Positions 22,162 to 31,259 of a stretch of 64,000 nucleotides of DNA are shown one piece after another. Origin of the DNA: Pedococcus sp. 5OH_020 (GTDB taxonomy: Bacteria; Actinomycetota; Actinomycetes; Actinomycetales; Dermatophilaceae); NCBI RefSeq assembly GCF_027812955.1, contig NZ_JAPYZV010000001.1, positions 547,769 through 611,768 of the forward strand, written 5' to 3'. The translations under genes were made by a program, and so were the position numbers. Below the pieces are notes generated by a model. It ran no database searches and was not told the origin of the DNA. It was given only the letters and a program-made list of their open reading frames with translations. Numbering within the stretch: position 1 is the stretch's first letter; every line of letters begins with the position of its first letter.

Positions 22162-23459
22162 CCCTTGCGGTCATCACGGCGTTGCACGGCAGCTGGGAGG
22201 CCGAGATCGTGGCCACCCTCGGCGGCACCTCTGGCTACGTCGTGTCTCGACGATGTGCCGACCTGGCAGAGCTGCTGGCGGCTGCCGCGGCGGGGATCGG
22301 CGACATTGCCCTCGTGTCCGCCGACCTGCGTGGCGTCGACCGGGCAGCGCTGCACCACCTGGAGACGCACGGTGTCGCCGTGGCCGGAGTCGTCGCTCCG
22401 GGGGACGAGCCAGGAGAGCGCGAGCTGCGCCAGCTCGGCCTCACCGTCGTCGTGAGAGCCGACGTCCTCACCCACGACCTCGAAGACGCCCTGGAGGTGC
22501 TCGCCACGCACCTGGAGGCGCCTGGCGCCGAGAGCCCCGAGCGGCAGGCGAGCGCAGGCGGTCCTGTCGACTCATCGTCGCGGGCCGGGGTCGATGCGCG
22601 GGTCATCGCGGTGTGGGGCCCAACCGGTGCCCCTGGTCGCAGCACGGTGGCTCTCAACCTGGCAGCGGAGCTCGCTCATTCGGCACCCACGATCCTGGTG
22701 GACTGCGACACGTATGGTTCGTCGACAGCGCAGGCTCTGGCCCTGCTCGACGAGGCCCCGGGCATGGCTGCGGCAGCACGGGCCGCCGACCACGGAAAGC
22801 TCGACCTGATGGCGCTGGCTCGGGTGGCGCCAGAGGTGGGCCCAGACCTGCGGGTGCTCTCCGGCGTGCCTCGCCCGGAACGCTGGACCGAGCTGCGCGC
22901 GCCCTCGGTGAGCCACGTTCTCGCGATGGCACGCCGGCTCTGCCGGTTCGTCGTGGTGGACTGCGGGTTCTCCCTCGAGGACGACGAGGAGCTCTCCTAC
23001 GACACGGTGGCGCCGCGCCGCAACGCTGCCACGCTCAGCAGCCTGGAGGCCGCGGACGACCTGGTGGTCGTGGGCTCGGCCGACCCGGTCGGCCTGCAAA
23101 GGCTGGTCCGTGGCGTCCAGGACCTTGCCGAGGTGACCTCCCCGGCGTCCCGTCGCGTGGTCGTCAACCGGGTACGGGCCAGTGCGGTCGGCAGCCACCC
23201 GGAGCGACGGATCGGGGAGGCGCTGGGTCGGTTCGCCGGTCTGGAGGCCGTGACGTATCTGCCCTGGGACCCGGAGACGCTGGACGGCGCAATGCTGGCG
23301 GGCCGCTCCCTGTCCGAGTTCGCGCCTCACTCTGACCTCCGTCGTGCCATCGCGGGTCTGGCTGAGCAGTACGCCCACCGCGCGCAGGGCGGCGACGGCG
23401 GTCGGCGGAGCCGTCGCAGGAAGGCCCGCGTGCGAACCCGGCCACCCTTCAGGAGCTGA
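22158..23459 (+). CDS. CpaE-like MinD/ParA-family protein (second set)
   Basis: A 433-aa protein. Residues ~1-115 look like an atypical receiver. Residues ~150-400 are a ParA/MinD-type domain, but the P-loop region reads GPTGAPGRSTVALNLA, so the usual GKT/S lysine is Arg (GRST). VVVDCGFSLEDDEEL takes the Walker B position. This divergence is seen in helicase/secretion-neighbourhood CpaE-like proteins. It overlaps the SAF gene by 4 bases and the convergent membrane gene by 11. Role inferred: a partner of a second Tad-like machine. Confidence 0.8.
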   Translation: MTLAVITALHGSWEAEIVATLGGTSGYVVSRRCADLAELLAAAAAGIGDIALVSADLRGVDRAALHHLETHGVAVAGVVAPGDEPGERELRQLGLTVVVRADVLTHDLEDALEVLATHLEAPGAESPERQASAGGPVDSSSRAGVDARVIAVWGPTGAPGRSTVALNLAAELAHSAPTILVDCDTYGSSTAQALALLDEAPGMAAAARAADHGKLDLMALARVAPEVGPDLRVLSGVPRPERWTELRAPSVSHVLAMARRLCRFVVVDCGFSLEDDEELSYDTVAPRRNAATLSSLEAADDLVVVGSADPVGLQRLVRGVQDLAEVTSPASRRVVVNRVRASAVGSHPERRIGEALGRFAGLEAVTYLPWDPETLDGAMLAGRSLSEFAPHSDLRRAIAGLAEQYAHRAQGGDGGRRSRRRKARVRTRPPFRS

Positions 23460-24762
23460 ACAGCAGCGTGAGACCACCGACGGTGTAGCCGACCATGAGG
23501 GCCAGCAGGGGGACCTGACCAAGCACCGCGGCGCGGCGTGGGAAGAGGGCCACCGCCCTCTCGTGGGCCAGCACCACGCCGAGAACGTGGCCGGTGATGA
23601 TCGCGACGACCTGGATCGCTGCGACGAGACCGGGTGCGATCAGGGTCGCGGACGGCTTCAGGTCTGCCGTGCCGAGCCAGTCGGCCCCTGTCCCGAGGGG
23701 GTCCGACAGACGCGCCAGTCCATTGGTCCCCTCCCAGACCCACAGTGACCAGTAGTGCGCGACGAGGTAGCCGGCGGCGATCGGGACGAGGGACGGTGCG
23801 AACGCGGTGGTCACTCCGCGTGGCGAGACGGCGGCGAGACGCGCCGACAGCACCGCGGCAACGTCGAGCGACCCGGCGACCGCGAGGCAGAAGGTGACCA
23901 GGGCCCCGGTCTCCCACACCCGCGCAGGCAGTGCCGAGGACTGGACGAACGAGTACCACCGCGTCTCACCGGAGAAGCCGTCGTACGCCGTGCTGCCCAG
24001 CATCACCGAGGTGACCGCTACCAGACCCGGCCTGGCCGGGATGGTCAGCGGTCCGTGCAGCGGCGTCCGGAGCACCCACCGCCCGTCGACCCTTCGTCCC
24101 AGGGGGCTCAGCGTCCCGTAGAGCGAGGACCACGCGGTGAACGGGTCTCCGTGGCGTAGGTATGGCGGACCGAAGACGAGCGACAGCAGCAGGCTGACGA
24201 TGAGGAAGCCCAGGATCGCGACCCGCAGCGTGGAGAGGTCCGCGTTGTCCGGGGCGATGAGCTCCAGCCAGACGAACGCGAGCAGGCCGAGCGCAGCCGG
24301 CCAGTGGCCCCACCGGTAGTCGGCGAGGGTGAAGTCCTCGCCGACCCTGCCCAGCGCCAGGAGCCCGCTGCGCATCCACCGCACGGGGTTCACCAGCCGC
24401 CAGATGCCTCCGAACACGACGGAGATGAAGGCCAGCCCGACCCAGAGCCAGACGTACACGACCCGTGGTACCGGGTTGTTGGCATTGTCCGGTCCGGCGA
24501 GGAGCGCGAGCAGGGTCCACCCGGTGAGCAGGAGCGAGACCAGGACGAAGAGTCCCCGGACGGGGGCGGAGTCGAGGGCCAGCGAGACGACCATCGGCAG
24601 GAGGCGTCCGTCCTCGGCGTGGAGCCGCGGTTCCCGCCACAGCAGTCCGAGAGCCAGGAAGGAGACCACCAGGGCAAGGACCGCCCCCAGGAGAAGCAGC
24701 GAGAACGGCAGCGGCAGGTCCTCGCGCGCGCCGACGCCATGGGCCGGCAGCGCGACCATCAC
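23449..24762 (-). CDS. Polytopic membrane protein, possibly of the family often labelled fenitrothion hydrolase
   Basis: A 437-aa integral membrane protein with about ten hydrophobic segments (for example LLLGAVLALVVSFLALGLLW near the start and YLVAHYWSLWVWEGTNGLAR later). Many actinobacterial homologues carry the name fenitrothion hydrolase, but nothing here shows hydrolase residues. Its ATG overlaps the stop of the cupredoxin-like lipoprotein gene by 4 bases, so they are likely co-expressed; metal handling is one guess. Confidence 0.7.
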   Translation of the reverse strand: MMVALPAHGVGAREDLPLPFSLLLLGAVLALVVSFLALGLLWREPRLHAEDGRLLPMVVSLALDSAPVRGLFVLVSLLLTGWTLLALLAGPDNANNPVPRVVYVWLWVGLAFISVVFGGIWRLVNPVRWMRSGLLALGRVGEDFTLADYRWGHWPAALGLLAFVWLELIAPDNADLSTLRVAILGFLIVSLLLSLVFGPPYLRHGDPFTAWSSLYGTLSPLGRRVDGRWVLRTPLHGPLTIPARPGLVAVTSVMLGSTAYDGFSGETRWYSFVQSSALPARVWETGALVTFCLAVAGSLDVAAVLSARLAAVSPRGVTTAFAPSLVPIAAGYLVAHYWSLWVWEGTNGLARLSDPLGTGADWLGTADLKPSATLIAPGLVAAIQVVAIITGHVLGVVLAHERAVALFPRRAAVLGQVPLLALMVGYTVGGLTLLFSS

Positions 24763-25247
24763 TGGACGGCGATCTTGAGCAGGCGCAGCTCGGGCTCGTG
24801 GGTCTCCACCTCGAAGACGCCAGGGTCCTTGCCGACCACCGTGACGGACAGCGGACGCCCGGCGACGAGCTTCTTCTCGATGTCGAAGCCATGGAGGTGG
24901 AGCTCGTCGTCGTGGTCGGCAGTGACGACGAGGGTAAGGCTCTCGCCGACCCTGAGGGGCACGGTCGCCGGCGCCGGCGTCACGGTCCTGCCCGTCACCG
25001 TGACGGTGAGCGTCCGGGAGGCCGTGGTGGAGCTCGACGGTGAGCTGGACGAGACGGCGGAGGATGAGCCGGCCGTGGAGCCGGCCGAGCTCGACGAAGT
25101 CGCTGAGGCGGAGCCGGAGGACGACCCGCCTGTCGCGACCGTGGCCGGGTCACCTGTTCCGCACGCTGCGGTTGCGGCCACGAGGCCGGCAGTGAGCGTC
25201 ACCCACCAGACCCGGCGCGCCGTGCTCCCCACCGTCGTCTTCGTCAC
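24759..25247 (-). CDS. Cupredoxin-like lipoprotein
   Basis: A 162-aa secreted lipoprotein. The N-terminal signal ends in a lipobox-like ATAACGTG (Cys ~29), followed by a Ser/Thr-rich spacer to residue ~78. The C-terminal ~80 residues have a cupredoxin-type pattern (LRVGESLTLVVTADHDDELH, LHGF, GVFEVETHEPELRLLKIAV). His residues are present, but the classical Cys ligand is missing, so copper binding is uncertain. First gene of a two-gene unit with the membrane protein. Confidence 0.72.
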   Translation of the reverse strand: MTKTTVGSTARRVWWVTLTAGLVAATAACGTGDPATVATGGSSSGSASATSSSSAGSTAGSSSAVSSSSPSSSTTASRTLTVTVTGRTVTPAPATVPLRVGESLTLVVTADHDDELHLHGFDIEKKLVAGRPLSVTVVGKDPGVFEVETHEPELRLLKIAVQ

Positions 25248-25287
25248 GAATCGCAGTCTAAACAGCGACTTCTGCCACGATGTGGGG

Positions 25288-26712
25288 GTGTCCGACCGCC
25301 TGAGCTCCCTCGACGCGTCGTTCCTCTATCTCGAGGAGTCGACGACGCCGATGCACGTGGGGTCGGTCATGGTGTTCGACCCCCCGAGCGAGGGGTTCGA
25401 CTACGAGCGGCTCCTGCAGCTCATCGCGACCCGGATCGCGTTCGTGCCGCGCTACCGGCAGCGGATCCGGCCCGTGCCGGGCCGGCTGGCCAACCCGGTA
25501 TGGGTGGACGACGAGAGCTTCGACGTGACCTACCACGTGCGCAGGTCGGCACTGCCGCGCCCAGGGACGGACGAGCAGCTCCAGGAGTTCGTCGCGCGAG
25601 TGCAGCCGCGGGCCCTGAACCGCAACCGTCCGCTGTGGGAGGTGTACCTCGTCGAAGGTATGGAGCAGGGCCGGTTCGCCATCGTCACCAAGTCGCACCA
25701 GGCGCTGGTCGACGGGGTCAATGCCGTCGACATCGCCCACGTCATCGTCGATGGCGACCCCGGGGCCGATGGGCTGGTCACTGACACCTGGCGGCCGTCC
25801 CGGGAGCCGAGCGACGTCGAGCTGCTCACGGGCGCCCTGGTCGACGCGGTCCGTCGACCGAGCGAGATCATCGAGAACATCCGGGGCGGGATCGTCGACA
25901 TCAAGGCGGTGGGGAGTCGAGCCCTCGGACTCGCCACCGGACTGGCGTCGACGCTGGCGCGGACGGCAGCGCGGCCGGCGCCACAGTCCCCACTGAACGC
26001 CCCGGTCGGCGAGGCCCGCCGGTACGTCATGATCGGGACGGACCTCGAGGACTACCGCAAGGTCCGCAACCGCCTGGCCCGCGGCCCGTACGCCGACGAC
26101 GTCAGCATCAACGACGTCGTGCTCGCGACGGTCTCGGGCGCCTTCCGGTCGTGGTTGCTGACGCGCGGCGAGTCCGTCCACTCCGGCACCACGGTGCGCG
26201 CCATGGTGCCCGTCAGCGTGTACGACGAGGACGCGCGGCACGTCGGCGGCCGGCTGACCGCCTGCTTCGTCGACCTGCCGGTGGGTGAGCCTGCACCGTC
26301 CATGCGGCTGCACCAGATCGCCTTCGCCATGCGCCAGCAGATGGAGGGGGGGCAGGCCGTCGGCGCGGAGTCCCTTGCGGGGCTCGCGGGCTTCGCGCCC
26401 CCCACGCTTCACTCCCTCGGCGCCCGGCTGGGCTCGGCCATGTCGCGGCGGCTGTTCAACGTCGTCATCACGAACGTCCCGGGCCCGCAGCACACCTTGT
26501 ATGCCGCCGACGCCAAGATGCTCTCGACGTACCCGGTGATGCCGCTGGCCCGGGGACAGGCCCTGTCGATCGGGCTGACGTCCTACGACGGCGGGGTCTA
26601 CTACGGGCTCAACGCCGACCGTGACTCGATGCCCGACATCGACGTCCTGGGCCAGAGCATCGTCGACTCCCTCGCGGAGCTGCTCGACAGCCACCGCTCG
26701 CAGACACGATGA
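25288..26712 (+). CDS. Wax ester synthase/diacylglycerol acyltransferase (WS/DGAT)
   Basis: A 474-aa WS/DGAT. The GTG at 25288 gives VSDRLSSLDASFLYLEESTT, the canonical start (MxxLSxLDAxFL). The acyltransferase active-site motif HHxxxDG appears as SHQALVDG: the second, catalytic His and the DG are kept and the first His is Ser. The late PLSIGLTSYDGGVYYGLNAD-type motif is present. These enzymes make triacylglycerols or wax esters from acyl-CoA at the membrane. The start is divergent from the cupredoxin lipoprotein. It overlaps the patatin gene by 4 bases, suggesting joint lipid storage and turnover. Confidence 0.9.
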   Translation: MSDRLSSLDASFLYLEESTTPMHVGSVMVFDPPSEGFDYERLLQLIATRIAFVPRYRQRIRPVPGRLANPVWVDDESFDVTYHVRRSALPRPGTDEQLQEFVARVQPRALNRNRPLWEVYLVEGMEQGRFAIVTKSHQALVDGVNAVDIAHVIVDGDPGADGLVTDTWRPSREPSDVELLTGALVDAVRRPSEIIENIRGGIVDIKAVGSRALGLATGLASTLARTAARPAPQSPLNAPVGEARRYVMIGTDLEDYRKVRNRLARGPYADDVSINDVVLATVSGAFRSWLLTRGESVHSGTTVRAMVPVSVYDEDARHVGGRLTACFVDLPVGEPAPSMRLHQIAFAMRQQMEGGQAVGAESLAGLAGFAPPTLHSLGARLGSAMSRRLFNVVITNVPGPQHTLYAADAKMLSTYPVMPLARGQALSIGLTSYDGGVYYGLNADRDSMPDIDVLGQSIVDSLAELLDSHRSQTR

Positions 26713-27716
26713 GCGGCTCGGACACCCCGGACCGGGACGGACGCCGACGCGGGCTTGTCCTGGGGGGCGGTGGTGTGCTGGGCGCCGCGTGGATGGTCGG
26801 GGCGCTGAAGGCTCTGGAGGACGAGCTCGGCGTGGACGCGCGGGACTTCGACGCATACGTCGGGACGTCCGCGGGCTCGGTCCTCACCGGGCTGTTGGGT
26901 GCCGGTGTCGGCGTCGCCGACCTGCTGCGTCACCAGCTGGACGGCTCGATCGACGTAGGCCCGCTGGCAGGCTACGGGTGGGACTACGACAAGGACACGG
27001 GCGGGGACCGGCCCGGCCTGCCGAGAATGGGCCTGGGCTCTCGACAGCTGTTGCGCCGCAACGTCCTTCACCTCCGGTCCCTGCCACCCACCGCAGTACT
27101 CTCCGCCATCCTGCCCGAGGGCCGGGGCAGCATCGAGGCGGTCGGCTCCCTGATGAGCTTCGTCGTCCCGAAGGGTTGGGTACCTCGGCCCGGCGTGACA
27201 GTGGTCGCCCTGGACTACGACACCGGTGAGCGGGTCCCGTTCGGACGCCCGGAGGCTCCCGCGGTCGACCTCGCGGAGGCCGTCATGGCTTCCTGCGCCA
27301 TTCCGGGCTGGTACCAGCCGGTCCGCATCGGTGACCACCGGTACATCGACGGAGGCGCCTGGTCGTCCACGAACCTCGACCTCATGGTGGGCCAGGGCCT
27401 GGACGAGATCTTCGTCCTCGCACCACAGGTCAGCTTCGTCCGGGACACCCCGACGCACTGGCGGACCCGCGTCGAGCGACAGTGGCGCAACCGCGTCACG
27501 ATGCGGGTACTGCGCGAGCTGTCCCGCGTCCACGCGGACGGGGCGGAGGTCACCGTGCTGGGTCCCGGCGAGGAGGACCTCGAGGCGTTCGGCGCTAACC
27601 TCATGGACGTCAGCCGCCGGCCGCTGGTCATCGAGACCTCCTTGCGGACCTCGGCGGTGGCCCTGCGCGACCCCGCACCCCTGCCCGACCGCTCCGACTT
27701 CGAGGACGTGGGATGA
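26709..27716 (+). CDS. Patatin-like phospholipase
   Basis: A 335-aa patatin-family lipid acyl hydrolase. The oxyanion hole is LVLGGGGVLGAAWMVGALKA (~16-35), the nucleophile elbow GTSAG is at ~57-61 (GxSxG), and the catalytic Asp is in DGGAWSSTNLDL (~215). The catalytic dyad is complete. It is translationally coupled to the WS/DGAT gene before and the small DUF6912-like gene after, both by 4-base overlaps, so it probably acts on the same lipid pool. Confidence 0.92.
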   Translation: MSGSDTPDRDGRRRGLVLGGGGVLGAAWMVGALKALEDELGVDARDFDAYVGTSAGSVLTGLLGAGVGVADLLRHQLDGSIDVGPLAGYGWDYDKDTGGDRPGLPRMGLGSRQLLRRNVLHLRSLPPTAVLSAILPEGRGSIEAVGSLMSFVVPKGWVPRPGVTVVALDYDTGERVPFGRPEAPAVDLAEAVMASCAIPGWYQPVRIGDHRYIDGGAWSSTNLDLMVGQGLDEIFVLAPQVSFVRDTPTHWRTRVERQWRNRVTMRVLRELSRVHADGAEVTVLGPGEEDLEAFGANLMDVSRRPLVIETSLRTSAVALRDPAPLPDRSDFEDVG

Positions 27717-28135
27717 CCCAGACGCGGATCTACGTGCCGCTCACCGGAGACGACGTGCGCCGGCTGGCCGCCACGCGGCAGGTGGAGGGCGCTCCGGTGC
27801 GTGCGTTCGCGGTCACGGACAAAGTGGAGCGTGCCCTGCCGACCGGCGACGAGGAGGAGTGGGAGTATGCCGCCCTGACCGAGGCGGTGGAGGCCGCCGG
27901 AGTGCTGCAGGGAACCGCCGTGGGCAGACGGGTGGTCGCGGCCGCGGACGTGGACCCCTCCTGGGTCGCCGGTGACGGGCTCAGCGAGGGACTCTGCGCC
28001 GTGACGGTCGAGCAGCCGGTCCCGCTTCGCAGGATCGTGTCGTTCCACGTCGACGAGACTGCGGGGGACCAGGGCATGGAGGACCTGCTCTGGTACGACG
28101 TGACGGAGCTCGACGAGGTCCTTCGGCTCGTCTGA
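27713..28135 (+). CDS. DUF6912-like hypothetical protein
   Basis: A 140-aa soluble protein beginning MTQTRIYVPLTGDDVRRLAA, with FAVTDKVERALP in the middle and LLWYDVTELDEVLRLV at the end. This pattern matches actinobacterial DUF6912 proteins; no catalytic motif is visible. It is the third gene of the WS/DGAT-patatin operon, linked by an ATGA overlap. Confidence 0.75.
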   Translation: MTQTRIYVPLTGDDVRRLAATRQVEGAPVRAFAVTDKVERALPTGDEEEWEYAALTEAVEAAGVLQGTAVGRRVVAAADVDPSWVAGDGLSEGLCAVTVEQPVPLRRIVSFHVDETAGDQGMEDLLWYDVTELDEVLRLV

Positions 28136-28193
28136 GCGGCTCCCCTTTCGACCGGCTCCCCCGTTCCGACGGCCCCCTGCGGAGGCTGCCTGC

Positions 28194-29027
28194 TCAGACC
28201 TGGTCGGCCAGCCAGGGGTCGACCACGGCGTGGAAGGCCTCCGGCTGGTCGCGGCGCACGCAGTGCCCAGCCCGCGGGACCACCACCAGCCGGAGCCGCG
28301 GGTTCCCGATGGCTTCCGCCCGCGCCCGGATGTCCGCGCTGAGCAGGACGCCGGTGTCCCCCGTGAGCGCCAGCAACGGCACGGTGGTCGCCAGGAGGAG
28401 CTGGTCCCAGGGCGCCGCCAGGGAGGCGACGCCGAGAGCCAGGAAGTCCAGGTCCACCTCGGTCTTGGCCTGCGCCCAGGCAGCGAGCTCCGACTCGGCC
28501 CAGCCCGGGTTCTCCCGGCGGCCTTGTGCGAGCTGCGCCTCGAGGTCCTCCACGAACGCGCGACAGTCGGCGATCCGCTCCTCGACGACCTCTGCCGGCT
28601 GGACGCGAAGGTACGGGTCTCGCCACGCGGGCTCCTCCAGGACTGCCGCCCGCACCAGGTCCGGTCGCCTGGAGGCGAGCGCTCCGGCGAGGCCGCCCCC
28701 CATGGAGTGGCCCACCAGGATGACGCGGTCACCCTGGCTGGCGACGACGGCCTCGACGGCCGTCTCGGTGGCGCTGTACATCTCCTCCATGGGGTCCGGA
28801 GACAGCAGCTGGGACGGCGTGAAGCGTGGTGAGCGGCCGTGGCCGAGGGCGTCCACGCCGACCACCCGGTACCGAGGCGACCAGCGCCGCACCGCGTCGG
28901 GCCAGCAGTCGCCGGAGTCTCCCAAGCCGTGGAGGAGCACCAGGGTCGGGGTTCCCGGCCGGGAGGCGCCCGCCCAGCGGTAGGCGAGCTCTGGGCTGTC
29001 GTGACCACCGCGCATACGTGACACCAT
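28194..29027 (-). CDS. Alpha/beta-hydrolase
   Basis: A 277-aa alpha/beta-hydrolase. The ATG at 29027 has GGAGGG 7-8 nt upstream; ATG 29015 is an alternative. The oxyanion region LVLLHGLGDSGDCWPDAVRR, the nucleophile elbow GHSMGGG (~107-113) and the late Asp (LALTGDTGVLL) and His (RAGHCVRRDQPEAF) complete the triad. The substrate is unknown. It is divergent from pruA with a 42-bp gap. Confidence 0.9.
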   Translation of the reverse strand: MVSRMRGGHDSPELAYRWAGASRPGTPTLVLLHGLGDSGDCWPDAVRRWSPRYRVVGVDALGHGRSPRFTPSQLLSPDPMEEMYSATETAVEAVVASQGDRVILVGHSMGGGLAGALASRRPDLVRAAVLEEPAWRDPYLRVQPAEVVEERIADCRAFVEDLEAQLAQGRRENPGWAESELAAWAQAKTEVDLDFLALGVASLAAPWDQLLLATTVPLLALTGDTGVLLSADIRARAEAIGNPRLRLVVVPRAGHCVRRDQPEAFHAVVDPWLADQV

Positions 29028-29069
29028 AGGTGCCCTCCCACCAAGCGACCCTTGAGGAGTCCGCACGCC

Positions 29070-30698
29070 ATGGATGCCGTCACCCAGGTGCCCGCCCCGG
29101 TCAACGAGCCCGTCCTGGACTACGCCCCCGGCAGCCCCGAGCGGGCTTCCCTCGAGGCGGCGCTCACCGAGCTCGCCAGTGAGCAGGTCGAGCTGCCCCA
29201 TACCATCGGCGGCAGGCGGGTGAACGGTAGCGGCCGGACCATCGAGGTGCGCCAGCCGCATGCCCACCGCAAGGTGCTCGGCACGATGCACAACGCCACC
29301 GTCGAGGACGCCCAGGCCGCGGTGGCCGCAGCCAAGGCCGCCGCTCCGGCCTGGCGCGACCTGAGCTTCGACGATCGCGCCGCCGTCCTGCTGAAGGCGG
29401 CGGAGCTGCTGTCAGGGCCCTGGCGGTCACGCCTGAACGCGGCCACGATGCTCGGGCAGTCGAAGACGGCGTACCAGGCCGAGATCGACGCCGCGTGCGA
29501 GCTCGTCGACTTCTGGCGCATCAACGTGCACTTCGCCCGGCAGATCCTGGCGGAGCAGCCGCCCCTGAACGCCAAGGGGGTCTGGAACCGCACCGACCAC
29601 CGCCCGCTCGAGGGCTTCGTATACGCGATCACCCCGTTCAACTTCACCGCCATCGCCGGCAACCTGCCGACGGCGCCGGCCCTCATGGGCAACACGGTCG
29701 TGTGGAAGCCCTCGCCCACGCAGCAGCTCGCGGCGCAGCTGACCATGGAGCTGCTGGAAGCCGCGGGCCTGCCCCCCGGCGTCATCAACCTGGTCACCGG
29801 CGACGGGCTCGACGTGTCCAAGGTGACCCTCGCCGACCCGGATCTCGCAGGCATCCACTTCACCGGCTCGACGCCGACGTTCCAGCATCTGTGGCAGGAG
29901 GTGGGCGCGAACCTCCCGAGCTACCGCACCTACCCGCGCCTGGTGGGGGAGACCGGCGGCAAGGACTTCATCGTCGCTCACGCTTCGGCGGACCCCGACG
30001 TGCTGCGTACCGCCATGATCCGCGGGGCGTTCGAGTACCAGGGCCAGAAGTGCTCGGCCGCTTCGCGCGCGTACGTGCCCGAGTCCCTGTGGCGCGGGAT
30101 AAAGGCGGATCTCGTCTCGATCACCGCCGAGCTGCCCCAGGGCGACGTCACCGACCTGTCCAACTTCATGGGCGCGGTCATCGACGAGCGTGCCTTCAAG
30201 CGGCACGCCGCCGCGATCGACCGGGCGCACGCGACCGCAGGCGTCGAGGTGGTGGCGGGCGGCACCTACGACGACAGTGAGGGCTGGTTCGTCAGGCCCA
30301 CGGTGCTACAGATCGACGACCCGACGGACGAGTCGTTCAAGACCGAGTACTTCGGCCCCATCCTGTCCGTCCACGTGTACCGGGACGACGAGTACGACAC
30401 GGTCCTCCAGCAGATGGAGAGCTTCGCGCCGTACGGGTTGACCGGCTCGATCATCGCGCAGGACCGCGGCGTCATCGCGGGCGCCACCCGGCGGCTGCGC
30501 TTCGCCGCGGGGAACTTCTACGTCAACGACAAGCCGACCGGTGCAGTGGTGGGCCAGCAGCCGTTCGGCGGGGGCCGTGCCTCCGGCACCAACGACAAGG
30601 CCGGCGCCGCGCAGAACCTGGTGCGCTGGACCAGCGCCCGCTCCATCAAGGAGACGTTCGACCCGCCCAGGAGCCACGCCTACCCGCACATGGGCTGA
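29070..30698 (+). CDS. pruA: L-glutamate gamma-semialdehyde dehydrogenase (1-pyrroline-5-carboxylate dehydrogenase)
   Basis: A 542-aa aldehyde dehydrogenase of the PruA group, oxidising P5C/glutamate semialdehyde to glutamate with NAD. The ATG at 29070 follows GAGGAG 12 nt upstream. NAD-binding and catalytic features include AITPFNFTAIAGNLPTAPAL, the Glu motif LVGETGGKD and the active Cys in FEYQGQKCSAASRAY. The C-terminus has QQPFGGGRASGTNDKAG. Length matches the family. No proline dehydrogenase gene is adjacent. Confidence 0.95.
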   Translation: MDAVTQVPAPVNEPVLDYAPGSPERASLEAALTELASEQVELPHTIGGRRVNGSGRTIEVRQPHAHRKVLGTMHNATVEDAQAAVAAAKAAAPAWRDLSFDDRAAVLLKAAELLSGPWRSRLNAATMLGQSKTAYQAEIDAACELVDFWRINVHFARQILAEQPPLNAKGVWNRTDHRPLEGFVYAITPFNFTAIAGNLPTAPALMGNTVVWKPSPTQQLAAQLTMELLEAAGLPPGVINLVTGDGLDVSKVTLADPDLAGIHFTGSTPTFQHLWQEVGANLPSYRTYPRLVGETGGKDFIVAHASADPDVLRTAMIRGAFEYQGQKCSAASRAYVPESLWRGIKADLVSITAELPQGDVTDLSNFMGAVIDERAFKRHAAAIDRAHATAGVEVVAGGTYDDSEGWFVRPTVLQIDDPTDESFKTEYFGPILSVHVYRDDEYDTVLQQMESFAPYGLTGSIIAQDRGVIAGATRRLRFAAGNFYVNDKPTGAVVGQQPFGGGRASGTNDKAGAAQNLVRWTSARSIKETFDPPRSHAYPHMG

Positions 30699-30707
30699 CC
30701 TCTTCGA

Positions 30708-31199
30708 CTAGCGGCGCAGCCACTGCTTCGCGGTCGCCGCCTCGATGGCGATCGCCTCCTGGATCGGCGGTGCCGCGGCCTTCTCGATCTTGCCGCCGAT
30801 CAGCGGCACCTTGGCCTTCAGCTCGGAGTCCAGGGTCTCCACGGTGCCGCTCGCGCCCGGCGCCAGGGACAGCGTGCCGGCCAGTGAGACCGGCACCCCG
30901 GCGACCGACATCTCGACTTTCCCGGTGCGGCTGCCGTCCGTCGCCGCAGGCCCCCAGGTCTGGGTCTCCAGCACCTTCAGGGTCTGCCCAACCATGTTCT
31001 TGGCGAAGTCCGGGAGCGCGTCGGCCGGCAGGACACGCTCAGTCCTGATCGTGGTCACGTCCGCAGTGCTGCTCACCTCGGCGGTGTACTTCACCGCGGC
31101 CGTGGCCGCGCACTTGGCCTCCTGGAACGCCTTGTCGGACAACACCGCGAAGACCTCCTGCGGGGTGGCGTCGTACTCCATCGTCGTGGCGATCTTCAT
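30708..31199 (-). CDS. DUF2505 (START-like) protein
   Basis: A 163-aa protein starting MKIATTMEYDATPQEVFAVL, the typical start of DUF2505, a SRPBCC/START-fold family common in actinobacteria. The C-terminus has SELKAKVPLIGGKIEKAAAP, as in the family. Ligand and role are unknown. GGAGAG precedes the ATG at 31199. It converges on pruA with a 9-bp gap. Confidence 0.88.
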   Translation of the reverse strand: MKIATTMEYDATPQEVFAVLSDKAFQEAKCAATAAVKYTAEVSSTADVTTIRTERVLPADALPDFAKNMVGQTLKVLETQTWGPAATDGSRTGKVEMSVAGVPVSLAGTLSLAPGASGTVETLDSELKAKVPLIGGKIEKAAAPPIQEAIAIEAATAKQWLRR

Positions 31200-31259
31200 G
31201 CGTCTCTCCTGGTGGGGGAAGCGGGGGGCCGGGGCTGCGCCAGCGTATCGGCGCGATCG

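Noticed and set aside
24304-25287. Open frame extending upstream of the WS/DGAT start
   Set aside because: It runs antisense to the membrane protein and lipoprotein genes; the WS/DGAT family start is at 25288.
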